Assembly: GCA_903813345.2 (NCBI GenBank)
Contig: CAIIXF020000011.1
Location: 12,186,842-12,250,841 of the forward strand
Reading direction: 5' to 3'
Origin: Owenia fusiformis
Taxonomy: Eukaryota; Annelida; Polychaeta; Sabellida; Oweniidae
DNA length: 64,000 nucleotides
Below, one piece after another: positions 12,501 to 27,500 of this stretch (position 1 is its first letter; each line of letters opens with the position of its first letter). A program made the translations under genes and the position numbers. The notes below the pieces were generated by a model. The model was not told the origin of the DNA. It searched no databases and saw only the letters and a list, made by a program, of their open reading frames with translations.

Positions 12501-15500
12501 CATTATTATTAACTTAAAACCCATATGAATACGATAGATATAGATACCCACAAATCTGAAATGATATCTATCTATAATATAGGTGATGCGTCAGGAGCTA
12601 GGCCAGCCATGTACCAGAGAAGACCCTAAATGTGCAGACAATGTACCAGGGAGCATGTGCCACAATGAACTATGCAAGTGCAATGATACATACTTTGAGG
12701 AGGATGCAATTTGTCTCTTAAGTGAGCTAAATATTATGTTGACAGTCCAAATGACCCATTGTTCATGTTTTAGTGATTCAGATATGAATTTTCATTTTTG
12801 CTTTAATTTTTATAAGAAATAGAATTTTGACCATTACCAGTTTCTCCTGTTTCACTGCGATAAAATGTCAGAAACTGGTTTCTCTAGTTCAAGACTTACC
12901 AATGAAAAAGTATAACTATGGGAGAACAGAGATTGAACTACAAATGTATTAATGTAAATAACTGCTGCAGTATATATGCAGCCGTTCTTATAGATAGTCT
13001 CATAATATCAACCAGCAACTGCCTTCGGGCTTTTTCTTTTCTTAAATCATAAATTATTTTTCATATTTGAAATTTTTGAAAAATGTTGAATTTTCATAGC
13101 TGATAAAAAACAAAAATTGTTTATATGAATGTATGAAATGAAGAAAAACTGGTACAGTAATTTTACTCGGCTGTCCAATGTCTTATTCTTCAGAACCTGA
13201 AAAGCCTGACTTCTACCAACATAACAGAGGCTCAACCTTTATCCACATTCGGAGGTATGTGTTCCGTAATCAAATTCCTGCAAACACGACACTCATACAA
13301 TGGAGGGCTGTTAACAAAGAGCATGATCCAAAGACTGGTCATGAAGAGATAGCATGGACAAGGGAACGGTATACACTCAGAAATCTCACTGCTGGAGTTC
13401 TGTATGAGATAAAGATGCAGAGTAAAACAGGCCGTCGCTTAAGCAATTCAACAGCAAAAAGACTCAGTACAAGTGAGTGAATTCTAAATCAATTCTAACA
13501 CCTGTTCTCTCTAGTCATATTGACTAACGAACAAACTTTAATGACAGTGTCAAATTGACAGAGCAATCTAGTGACCTCATACACTCGGCTATAGGCACTG
13601 TCGCTATCATCATGAGGTTGTGAGTTTGAGCAGCGTGAGCTCTTTGTGTTTATTCATTTATTTCACATTGATAACTCCTCTATATGTGAATCTCATACAG
13701 TTCCAGCAGATCCTGTGCCAGTTCTTACTCATGCAAGCTCAAGTTCTTTGACAATTGCTTGGGACCAAGCTGGTGTTGCAACAGAAGGCTATAGGGTTAA
13801 TGTTAACCTACCAGCTACAATAACACGACAAGCAAATGGAACAACAATCCACCTGACTGGCTTGTTACCAAATACAACCTATACAGTTGGACTACAAGCA
13901 TTTTCAAATGGATTGGACAGCAGGTTGACATCTACCAACTTTACAAGTAAGTATGGAAATTCCAAATGCAGGTCAAATGTGGGATTTAAAAAATTTCAAA
14001 ATATTATGTTGATTTGGGATTATTTTTCATCAAAAACTACCCATTTCACAAAATTTTCATTTACTTTCCCCATTACAATTACTTTATTCTTCTACCAGTG
14101 TTCAAAATTGGGAATGAACTCAAAATCAATATTCTTTCAGCTTTGCCGTTTGTTCATCTCACACCTAGCAGTGACCCTATGCCTACCCCAGTGATAGTGT
14201 TGTTTTGTGTTCTAATATTGCTGATTCTTGGAGTCTTAGGCTACTGTGTGTTCTCAATGCGTAAAGAGAAGTATGTTCCTCGAGGTCACTATTCAATATC
14301 TATGTAAATGAACTAAAGAAACAAACAGTAACTATGTGGGCAAAAACATTCAGCCAAATTGCTTGTTGCTAATGAAATTCCTGTTTTTACATGACTTCTC
14401 ATTTGTTTGACTAATGCTCACTTATTCTCTAGGACCAAGGCTGAACCAGTTGGAGAAACAAACCAAGGAAGTACAATGGAGAAACTATAATCTACAAATC
14501 TTCGACTCAGAAAAATCAGAAATCAAGCACCTACATTGTGTCTCCACATATAAAGGACTAAGAGACAAAACAAATAGAAATGAAAATGACAATATGAGCT
14601 AAGGAGATGAAACTATTTACAACACATCAACTTGCAAGATGAGCAAGCTTTAAAAGTATATACTTTGAATAAGCTGATAAACCTGAACACTATGATTGTT
14701 AATTTAATTTATATTTGTCCCAACAAAGTGTAATGTTATAGGTAAATATGTAAAGGACGATTTTCGATTTGGAGACCCCAATTCATCTGCATACTTCAAC
14801 ATTATCAACGTCGCTAAAGATTTTCATATTTTTACGTATTGTAGATTTAAATGTCCTCTTTTGTTTACCATAGTTTTAAGGATGGTTATATTTTTAATTT
14901 TTTCATAAAAATATTAGCAAACCCCCTACGTTGTTTTCATGATTCGTACAACATGTATTGCATAATTCTATTAGACACGATTTAAGAATTTATTGTTTTT
15001 CAACATTTTGAATAAGCATATTCAAATGATTTTTTCATGATATACTTATGACATGTCAAGTTCATTCTCTGTTCATTTCTTTTACATCCGTCCAACAGAA
15101 TTGTGCAATATAGTTCTTTAAAAGTTGGTATATTTATCCCACATTTATGGTATGATCCAGGCATGTATCTATTTCTGAAGGATAAAAAAAAATGGTAATT
15201 TGTCACTTACAGTGCCTTGTATGGTATCATAGAATCGTTGTAACAAAGATACAGTTGTACTCTTCCCGCATCCACTAGGGCCAACCAGAGCAACTGTTTC
15301 TCCTATATTCACTTTCAAATTCAATCCTTTCAGAATCTAGAAAACATATAAGAATAACATAACTGTGTTGTATCAAAGATACACATCTTTCCATATTCAA
15401 CACTGCTTATAAAAGCTATTTGTGTTCATTCCATAAAGGGAAGTACAATTTAAACAAAAGACACAAGAGATGAACAGCATCATGAAAATGCACAGATGGT

Positions 15501-18500
15501 TCCTAAACTTTAAATGTAAAAAGGATCTCCAGCAACTATTCTGGCAGTATATTATTCTAAGATGGCTCAAACAAAAAATTAAGTTCAATATTAAATTTAA
15601 GTGTGAAAAACCTACTGGAACATCTGGTCTTGATGGGTAATGGAATACAACATCACTGAATTCAACATTCCCAATGATATTTGCTGGTTTCATCCCTTCT
15701 TGTGATGCACTGTCAATCTCAGACTCCTAAAATATAAGATTCACTGAACTGAATATTGAGTGCATGAGGAATTTGCATCTTGTTCTGAATAATCAGACAA
15801 CGTTTCTCAAGAACATGAGTGAAATAGACACCAAATTAAGAATTATATTAGAATTCTTATTCTTTTTTGTCATTTTAAGTTGATGTATTTAAAACAGTTT
15901 TTTTTAGATAATGTGAAAAACACAATAAATCACTTAATTACTTTTAAATATCTTGGAAACAAGCGTTTAACACCATTAAGTCTGATTTTAATATGCAATG
16001 TTAGTGTAGATGTTAAAGAATTGTAGACGAGTGACATCCACTCATTTAGATTTCAACAAAGCAAAGTAAATGCATGTCTAATATAATATAATGTAAATAC
16101 TACAGAAATGTACGTATAAATAAATAAATATAGCATTAGTACAAATAAAATAAAGATTTACATTTTCTCAGTGTTTTTCAGAGTGGCTGATAACTGTTCT
16201 TCAACTCAAGAAGGGGCCAATGTCAAAACAATAAAAATACAAAAGTGCAAAGTCTATTCTGTTGGGAAAAAGCAGTCCCAAATATTCTGAGTTTAATTTT
16301 GATTTACACAAAGATGGGAGTTTTTTTAAGTAAAACATATCATTATTAGTTATGAAAGGAGAGAAATATGATCCTACGTTATGATCTCACATGTTAAACA
16401 ATGATCATGCCACTAATTACACAGATTATTAAATAATTTTTTTTAGTTTAGTTCACATTCCCAAGACCTTATTTCCTTATACATGAGCCACTTATTGTAT
16501 TACATATTGTATTACATCAGTCATGTTTCCTTGGGAATGTACATTTGACTGTTAATGAAGAGGAGGGAATTACCCAGAATTCAAAGATGAATCTATCTAC
16601 ACGTTAAGGGGATTCTCTAAGTTCAACTTTACAAAAAGATCAAAATTCTGGGTTATTTCCTTCTCTTCTATTCACCCTTGGTATACGCAGCTAACGAAAA
16701 TTGACCGGTACGGGTCAAAAGCTGGACCGGTACGGGTTAACGGTTTTATTTGAATTTAAAATAGCCATAACTTGCTCAATATTGACTTCCTCGTGTCTAA
16801 TTTGAAATATATGATGCCTCTCGATGCTTTTAAGTACCCCAATTTTTTACAGATTTTTAAACGGACCAAAAGTCTCTAAATGCGCATTTATGCTCTTTTC
16901 TCTCGAGAACGACTGTCTCATTTTCACGATAACTTTTATTTAGTACTTCTAACATATAAGATCTATTTTTCCCCATCAAAATTGGGGTACTTAAAAGCAG
17001 CGGGAGGCATCATATATTTCAAATTAGACACGAGGAAGTCAATATTGAGCAAGTTATGGCTGTTTTAAATTCAAATAAAACCGTTAACCCGTACCGGTCC
17101 AGCTTTTGACCCGTACCGGTCAATTTTCGTTAGCTGCGTATACCAAGGGTGCTATTGGTGTGTTCATAACATAAATGGTGCTAGTTGCCAGGTGAAATAA
17201 GGGATAACATTAACATAAGCAAAGTCTGATATTTTCAGTGTGTATAGGAAAATAACATGGCGACTTGAAGTCACATCTTTGCAGGTCAATATATTTGATA
17301 GGCATATGACAAACCTTTGGAGAACCATGCTTCAACTGGCATGCATCAGTTAACATAATGAATGAGGATGAACAAAAAGGAAACTCACAAAAAACAGCTG
17401 GGGATTCTATATTTTTTTTATATCCAATCAAACCTCATTGCATTTGCAGTGTATAAGACTTAATTTTAGATCCCCCAGTTCGTTATAAACAGTGTGTTTC
17501 CTGTGTGGTCACTTTTTAGTCTCCCATTCATAAGGGTAGTACAGTGTACAAGCTTGTTATTGGTTAATCCCACTAAGGATTATATTGCAATGGTTTTTGA
17601 ACAAGCTTTGTTGTTCAAAAATAGGTTAATTTCTGAATAAAATGATAAAATAAATAAGACATAAAAATAGAAAAGTTAAAGCAGAATTCCTATTAATGAG
17701 TTAAACATTAAAAGCAAAACTAAAAATAAAATATTATTTTGTGTTAAACAGACAGATTGTCATGTGTCAATAGATGGCAGTGCCAAACAATACTGTTTAA
17801 ACCTCAGCTATATTTGCTCTACAGCGGGTTTACGGCCCGGGGGTTCACTCTAAATAATTTGGGTAGGTATGTGCAGCACAGGCAATTGTGGCTTAGAGCA
17901 TAAAACATGGAACTTGGCCAATCTGAGAGGAAAAAACGGACAACTTTTTAAATCAAAAAATCAGTTTTTCTACAACAAATTGTAATAAATCGGTTAAATC
18001 AGTTGGCTAGGTCTGGGACAAATCACCCAAATAGTGGATTTTGTAGTTGATATACCAATATTTCAGGAAGTTTACTCCCTTTTATAAGTCTGAGAGGAAT
18101 CTTGACATGGAAAAAATGCTCAAAAAGGGGGTCTTTGGCGTGGCTCATAGGTATTAAGAGGTATATTAGTGTGACACCCCTGGGGTGTACGGTAGCCATA
18201 GCTTCACAAAATCAATATAGAATATCTGCATCGTACTGCGCATCCCTTTATTTCATGCTGCATGTTTCTCTCAATTTTGGGAAGCTATGACTGCTATACT
18301 GTTGCTATAGATCAAATGTGACTGAGGCATTACTCTGACTCTAATGCCAACTTCTAAAGCATGCTTAGGAGTAAAAAAATATTTGCAAAACACCAAACCC
18401 ATTGACACAGACGCTAGACAAAAGAGGCTAGACAATAAGACAAATAGACATGCTTCCATGTTTTTCTATTAACATTTCATTCTCAATAATGTACAGTGAA

Positions 18501-21500
18501 ACCTGTTAAGTGAAACTCTTTTCAGAGTCTCAAGACCAATTGACATAATGTTAAATGAACCTCTATGAGTGGGACACCTCTAAGTGAAACCCATTTTAGA
18601 GATATCAAATGTGTTCCAGTAAGACAGGTTTTACTATATGAATAATTCATGAATGAAATCCTAGCATTCCTGAACAATTTCACTCATTTGGTCAGTAAAT
18701 TCAGACAAGAATAATATTTTACAACTAAGAAGACAAGTTTCTATGCAAATCAGTTTTGATTTCACTAAATTAATCCCCAATGTTGATGTCTGATCTCTTA
18801 AACTAACTGACTAAATGAGTAAAAAGGTCTCGCTCCATTGAGTTCATGCCTGTTTACAACTATTATTATTACACTCACATACTCCATTACAACATATTAG
18901 TTTTCCATAGAACAACACATAAACTGATGATAACAATATACCGAATCTATGATTTCAAATATTCCGTGGGCTGCACCTCGACCAGTGGCCAACGCTTCGA
19001 GATTCGGGAAGGCATGTCCTAAAGAAAATGCTCCAATGAGCACAGCAAAAAATACCTGAAAAATTCAACTAAATATTGAGCATAGCAATCGGGGAAGGCT
19101 TAACAAAACATAGACGAGGCTTTGATAATGTACTCTAGTGGATTTTAGAAAGAAACTTTTGATGCAGTTGTTTTTGGGAATCAAAAAACATCAAAGTATC
19201 TAAAAGTTTCTAAAGTATGAATAATTATTCAGTTTTCATAATAAAGACTCCTCAGTTGAGTAATAATACAATTTGTGCCTGCCATGCCACTTCTAAAATC
19301 ATCAATTTCTCAAACATTGCCTTTTCAAGCGAGGATCTTTGTCTTGTCGATGACATAAGAGACAAGATATTCAAGAGCATTTGTTAGTACATTATCAGAA
19401 CCAGTCTTTTAACTAAAAATAGCGCTGAATCTTACCCTGTCAATAATTTCAAAGATAGTATGGGCGGCTCCACGAGCAGTCGCCAAATTTTGTAAATTTG
19501 GGGCGGCGTTACCAATAGAAAACGCACCAATAATGACAGAAAAAAATACCTGGAAATATCATCTTTATTATGCAACAAACACATTGTTTTTTAAACTTCA
19601 AATTAATTAATTTATCACATTCAAAAACACTGCCAAGATAATGATAAATCAAAAAAAGGTTCTATAAGACAATTCAAGGCACTTAAGAGAGATGAAAACA
19701 TTTTATATTAGCACAATCTCTGATAGATGAAAAATCGGTCAATTTAATGACATAAACTACAGGTATACAAACATGTTTATGCTATCATATCAATATGTGC
19801 AACCATATAACATTCATATATGTTATATTTGCAATTCAGTTGTACTCACCACCAAGATGGTTCCAGCTGTGTAGTTGTCAGGCTCATCAAGGGTCAGCTT
19901 TGACCCATACCAGAATCCAAGGGCATAAGCTGCGAATACAACAAACCATGTGAAGCCCATACCCAGACCCGTTGTAAGCCCTTTTTTGATGCCTGTGTCC
20001 CGAGCATCTGTCAGGTTTCTGCTGTATCTAAAATGAAAACAATGGTACTATAACACACATTCAAATATAAACTCTAAAATTCAACTATTTTTAGTTTCAA
20101 AAGAAAGTTTATATGATACACTCGTATCATAGATTTTGAGACAAGTTTTTTGTCAAGTTTTAACATTTGCAGAAGTCTTATGCTACAATCTTAATTTCCA
20201 GTTGTTATTTAAAGAATAAATGTATATATAAACAAGGTATTCGCATGCAAAATGTCACCACCTGCCATTTGTTACATATGCTAAATGCCAAACGTCAGAC
20301 ACCAACCACCACCACAAAAAATGGAGACCATGACAATATGTCACCACTTTTGATGGTAACATAACAAGGTATTTACTGAAAGCCATAACATAAAAATAAT
20401 ATTGCTGAACACATACCTTACACTTTCCTTTTGTTCCCCTCCAAAGGCCATCACAGTGCGTATAGAGCCAAGCACTTCCTCAGCCACAGAACCTGCTCTG
20501 GCATATGCCTTCAGTTCTTTACTTGTGAAATCTGCAGCTAGCTTGGACATTATTGTAGCTCCAACGACTAGTAATGGACTGATAGCTAAAATGACCAGTG
20601 TTAATTTCCAGCCATAGACAAAACCAATGGTGAATCCTGTGATGAAACCACAAAACCATTGGACAAATGCTCCAAGCTTGTCACCAATTCCATCGTGAAC
20701 TTTGTTAATGTCACTGAAAGCAAAAATAAAATTCTTCGTAACATTGTGAAAATGTGAATAATGTCAATATTCAAGGGGAATGGATTTAGAAGGGATGGAA
20801 ATGAGGTGAGTTAGTTTTAAAAAAAAATAATTTCACAATTCCAATAGCACTGACTTTTTTCAGGATAATACTTATTTAAGATTGTTGAGATCTTTTATAA
20901 AAGGGTACATCAAAATTGTAGTCATTTGAGTTATGAGTTGTTGGAATCATATCAATGTGGAATGTCAATTCAGGGTACATAATACTTACTCGGATAAGCG
21001 AGTGTTAAGCTCCCCTACTTCGTGGGTATCAAACCAACCGATTTCCTGGCGTAAAATTGAGCGGAAAAACTTCACTCTGATTCGTTGTGTTTGTCTCTCT
21101 GACGACATCATCCACATGGAGACTTGCAAGTAGGCAGCAACAAGGATGGCACAGCCAATAACTGAAAGAGGAGAAATGTTAATGTTTTCAATAAGAGCTA
21201 AAGGAATGCATGTAATGAACACTCCATGACTGATCCAAAATGCAAGAAGGCAAATGATGTGAACAAAATCACATAACTAATTAGGTTGTAAATTTTTTTC
21301 TGGAATGGCAATGACAAGATCTCTTAAAAACTTCAAAGATGGCTGCCCAAAAATTGATCAGCTGTAGAATTTGGTAATGCTCCAATATATTCATATATAT
21401 GTACAGAGAAGAAAATTTGACAAGGTTATCCAGGAATTGTGAGGACACCTTCATGATTACACTCAATTTACATTCATGAGGACAACATCAGGATCAGTGG

Positions 21501-24500
21501 TCAGTGATAATAATGGACATTGTACATAGTTTTAATAACTCACTGATATAATAGATGGCAAAGGTAGTCATCTGCTCCAGAATGTCTCCCGTCATCTTGG
21601 CTGCAGCATCATCAAATGGCTTATCCCCTATTATAGGCCTGAAATAGAGAAGAGTGTTAATGATAGGCCTCAAATACAAATGAGTGCTAAATATAGGCCT
21701 GAAATACACAAACAACATGTAAGTGTCAATTACAGAAAGTACAACCAGATAACAATAGCATGGTCATTATTTCAATTTATTTTTGGGTCATTTCATACCT
21801 TATTAAACCTCTTAAAAAGTCCATTGGCCACATGTATTAATTTTTATATTCAAAATATTTACACATTTGTGCATCCTTTGTGCAGGATTTCAAGATGAAG
21901 ACCATGGAAGCATATATTTTCTCTTAAACCAATTGAATGTCATATCTTAATTCTGGCCAGGTATTCGCAATACATCCACTAGGTGCTATTCACCATTTAA
22001 CCCAACTTGCTCAAAATAAGTGTGACATTGATAATGCCTCAGTCACATTTGATCTACGGCAACTGTACAGTGGCTGGAAATATGCAGCATAAAATATAGT
22101 GATAAGCAGAAAACTCTACATAGATTATAAGAAGTATCCCCATGGTATTCCTATGGTGATAACAAAACATACCTTAATAAGTTTGGATCATTGCGTACCA
22201 TATCAGCTGTCAGGTTATTTGCTGCGAGAGCACCCGAATCTGTTAGATTTGTAATGAGGGCGTTTAATGTATTCTGATCACGGGCATTGCCAACAAATGC
22301 ATCAATCATATTCCCAAATACAACGATCATAAGTGGCATCCCTACACCATGGGCAGCTGCGGCTATTGTTCCTGTTATCATACAAGTTATATCAAGGCAG
22401 TCAGCGTAGCGGAACTGGAAAGAAAATGGGAAATTATATTTTTTGTTGAAAATGCATACTCCATTTTGATTTTAATAACTTGGTAACTTGTTGAAAATGG
22501 ACTGATAGGCTGATTTCTATTTGTCATTCTGTCATCAAGTCTATGATTTAAGCCATTGGTTTTATCATAGGATTACCACAAAACTTCATGAATATTCCTT
22601 AATATCAAAATGCTGATGATATATTCTTTTAGGCCACATTTTTATTTTTATTTTTTATTTATTTACTCTAATTATCATATACAGGGTGTCAAATAAGTCC
22701 TGTCCCCCCTGCTACAGCTAAAACCTTAACAGAAGGTACCTAGTGTGATATACCATTGGAAAGATCATCCAAAGTTATGTTAACTCACCAACTCTCAAGT
22801 ATTTTGGATGAAATTTACCTATATTATATTTGGATAGGGGACCAAAATATAACTAAATATGTTTATGGCGATGAATTTAATTGGACAACTTGGAAAAGGT
22901 CATTCTCATCTTTAAAGGTCTTACCGCGCTGAATAGCATTCCATTCTCCATATAAGTGAAAAATTAGATATTGCATGATAAGAAGAGTATGGTGCATGGT
23001 CTTAGACCTCAAGACCTAGCTCCTCTATAGCTGCAGTGGTCTTAAGGACCTAACCCAGGCCAATACGTATAGTTGCTAATTTTTACACAAATTGCATTCA
23101 TTTTGGAGTTATTGGGTCCTACATCATACCTACTTATTAACACTGACCTTGATTGCCTTATACAATTCTGTTAATTTTTAGTGGAGTGTTTTCAATGGTG
23201 ATATATTTACATGAAAATTTATGTTCTACATGTCATATAATAGTAATATTAAGTTCAATTGTGATGTTCAAGTGCTTCAAAGATCAAGTTCACTGTACTT
23301 ATATACTGACTCATTGTCCATGAATAAACATTATGTAGACTAGTGCACTAATTAAGTACATATGGTTTAAAACCCACCTCTCTCCCAACATAACCCAATT
23401 TAACAAGGTATTAAAATGCAAAATGTCACCACCTGCCATTTGTTACAGAAACCATATGCTGAACACCAACTGTCGAATGCCGATCACCATCCACAAAAAG
23501 TTGAATATGTCACCACTTGTGGTAGTAACATGAAATGCTGATTTGATTGATATTTGGATTTTCTAAAAAATCATCATATGCAAATATAATTGTTATTTAC
23601 ATCTAATCAAGTACAAGTTAAATTTCTCAAATTGTTAATATACAGATATATGACACAATTTCTTAGTCTTGGATGTTACTCACTATTTGTCTAAAGCCGA
23701 CCATTGGTTTTTCCTCCTCCTTTTTCTCGTTGTCTTTGTCATCATCTTTCCCATTTTTAACCTTAACTGCAGTTTCAGCTGAGTTTGATGCAGCCCCATT
23801 CTGTTTCTTTGTATCTGTAAGACAATATGATAAAACAGGTTATTTTTGATATTTAAAGGCCCAATGTAGAGTTTTAAAATATGTTTTTATCATTTTTATC
23901 ATTCATTTACTATTTTTCATAACTTAAAAAGTGATTTTAGAGATTTTTGAAAACAAATATTTTTGGGAAAAAATTGTTTCTCAATTATTCAAATTTTAAG
24001 TCTATATAAGGAGAGGGTTAAAATTGCTATAAATCAAACATCCAAGTACAACTCTAATCTGATTACTTTAGAATGTAATGCTTTGAGCTGATCCATAATG
24101 TTTATGCCAAAAATGAAAACAATATACATTATAGGAAAAATACTACATTTTTCCCCATTCCTATCTTACATATATAAATAAGTCATCACCTGTATATCCA
24201 TCTATCTGATTATCATATAATCGACCATCCCCTGTATCAACCTTATTCATAATTTCCAAATAATCCAAATATTCAATGTTATTCTTACTGAACTTAATTA
24301 AAGATTCAAAGTATGTAACTATATCTTGACTGTATCTTATAGCAATGGTGCAATGCGTGCCTATATATTTGATAATTTTTATCAAGCTGTACTTGAAAAT
24401 AATTTCATCATTAATGATTTACCCAGCCCGAATCATTAATATATAAATAAAATGACAAACTAGAAAATAAATATTAGTACACTACCCTCCAAAAATTTGG

Positions 24501-27500
24501 AAATAATAGTCATTTATCAAAGCCGGTGTACATTTTAGTGTCATTTAAAAAAAATCATCTTTGTCATTTTCTCGATTAATATGATTACATGAGTTGTACA
24601 AACTTGATCTACTTTACGACTGTTTTTATAATGGGTAACCGCCAATTTGGTCAGAAACTAAATCTGTGTATTTCGAGCTAAAATAGTGGATGTTTACAAA
24701 TACCTCTGGATTTTAAAATTTCTGAACCTGTTGAAATCACTGAATTCTAAAGTTGTTGTGTTTATTGCAACATTTCACATATGTTTGCACTTGAATTAAT
24801 GTATAGAATAGTTTAAGTATGATTTATTTTGTGTTAAAACATTTTTGATTTTTTTAATCAGATGATTAAGATGGCCTTTTGAACTGGAAGAAATTTCAGA
24901 TATGAGTTTGCATTGGATTTTGCAATTTTTTACTCAATTTACCATTCAGCGTAAACAATATATTGGAGGTCTTTGCTTACAAATTTTAAAATGATGAAAT
25001 GACATGGGGATTTCACAACATGAATACACTGGAGTCATCCATGTGTAAATGACTAGAGGATAGGCTTGTAAGCCCTTCTCATCCTTCTGGAGGTGAAGAA
25101 CATTACCCTCTCTTTTGGGAAGCAAAGTTGAACAAATGCAAAGGGTAGAAGTATATAGGATGGGGGTCCAATTAGTAGGAGGGAAGAAGCAATTAGTAGC
25201 TAAGACCCTGCTATCAGCAGAGTCAGTTAAGAAGGTTGAAACTTGAAATAATGTTTCTAACTTCATTAAACTGCTTTGTGGATTTGTTCTCATGGCATAT
25301 ATCCATGCAAGAAATGAAAAAAAAATCAGGGGAAACATCATTTCTATTTTTAGAAGAATGAGCATCCTGTGCAAGTGAGTCAATGGAATGAAGAAATCCT
25401 GACCTTTAACCGCAATAACCACTCTCTCATATAAAGCCTTTTTCATTTATGAGTGTACTTTTATTTTATGAGCACTGTGTTTTTCTTTCTCAGATGTATC
25501 CTTATATATTCACCTTTTATGAATGAAATTGTGAAATATTTTGTTTGATGCGTACAAATAAAAATCCTATAAAAAACAAATGCACTTCTATTAAATAATT
25601 TATAGTTTATGGTGTTTACTTCCTCAGCCTTTACTTGCAATTTCATTTCACTTCTTGCTTTTTCTCTCTATGAATCACATAAACTGTATATTTTTCCTAC
25701 TTTCTATATAATTTAGAGTATGGATTCAATTCCTGATAATTTTATTCCTCACTAATTCCACTCTTTTCCACTCTATTTCACTTTTAAAACATGACTACAA
25801 TGACGTTTTTTCTACAGATGACCTTCACCCAGTTCTAGGAAAAGTAGTTTAAACTCTATATTATTGTACAGAAAATTGCAAGAAAACATTTTTAAACATT
25901 TCATTTTATTCTGAACTTGTTTTCATTCACCAAATTCTTTACAAGAGTGAAATAAATGAGATATAGGTGACATTCAGAGACAATAATGTGGAAAACGTGT
26001 CCTTGTGAATGCCTGTCTAGAGCTTCCTCTGACTTTTAAATAGTCCTTCAAGTAAATACTTGCAAGCCCCTCTCCTGTAAACAACTTGATAGTGAACACT
26101 TTTAAATAAACACCTCTATTGTAACACACCCTAGTACTAATACCTCCCTAGAGAGTGAAGATTACTCTCTTCAGAGAGTACTCTTTTAAGTGAACACCTC
26201 TCTCTAAGTAGTGAAGACCTTAAGATAATCTTTTCTAGTTAACATATATCATTAAGTACAAGTATCTAACAGCACACAAGGCCACATCACAAAATACAAG
26301 ATATATTATTCCAAGTTAGTATTTTATCATCCATAAACAACGAGAACAATTTCCTTATTAATCATCTTTCCAGATATAAACAGGTATCCATAAACAAAAA
26401 TAATCAAAACCCCTAAAAACCATAACAATAATTACAAATGTAATACCATGGGCTTTCAATTAGAGTCTAGTTGAACAGACACTACACCTAAGTGCATAAA
26501 TATCATTGTATTACATGGCAATAAATCATCATTTTGGCCATATTTCCTAAGATAAGAGATTTAAAAGGGACTGTATCAGCAAAGATAACACTTCCATAAC
26601 AAATGTAAATCGATTGAGAGGCAAAGTAACCTATGAGAATTAATCAATAATGACTACTGAAAGTTTGATGATCATATAAACTCAATGTTTACCTAATATG
26701 GCAATATAGAGCTACAGTAAAACCTGTCTACTCCACATTAATGCTTGTTTGACCAAACACATGTGAGATTAAAAAGATTGTTAGATTAAAAAGTGGATCT
26801 GGTGAAAATGTATTCAGTTAGAAGTATTCAGATTATAGAGGTGTTCAGATATACATGTTTCACTGCATCCTACAATGGCTGTATCTTACAGTATGTCCAG
26901 GTATTTTCTTTTTTATCATATATACTTCATTGAAGTAAAGTCAATACATTGTCGACCACCAATCACTATGTCAGCATTGAACATTATAGGTTGGCCATCA
27001 TTTGGTGCCAAGTAAAAGTGGTCAAAAATAAAGGTACTTTTTATGAGTGCTCAACTATATTTTCATTATACACATTTATCATCTTTTCTAAAATTGAAAT
27101 AAAATTGGTGATTTCTTTAAATTCACAATACATCTATTTACTTCAACCAAATTCTTGTTGATTTCACTCTTCTCCTCTCTGTTTATATTCAAAACATGAC
27201 CTTGACCTGTCCATGACAACATCTCATGATCTCTCTTGTGATTTGGGGCCACTTTGGGTCAACATGTCAAAAAGACAATCATGGATCTTAAACAAATAAG
27301 TAAATAGGGAAATATCCCTGAAATAAAATGAGAGTATTACCTTATATGGACATGGATTGGACACATAGTTTTTATCATGTATTAATCAGTTAAAAAATAC
27401 TTTGGTCTAATTTAGAAAAAATTGTACATCAGCAAATCCAATGTACTTCAATCCAATAACTTGGGTTAAAGGTAATTCATGTTTGATCAATGACTGAACT

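Noticed and set aside
13555-13635. tRNA-like sequence with a GAGGTTGTGAGTTTGAGC B-box resemblance
   Set aside because: No acceptor stem or full cloverleaf could be drawn. At most a relic of a tRNA-derived SINE.
24946-25446. 166-codon open frame, minus strand
   Set aside because: No recognisable domain, no splice or promoter context, inside an ABCB intron. Probably chance or transposon relic.
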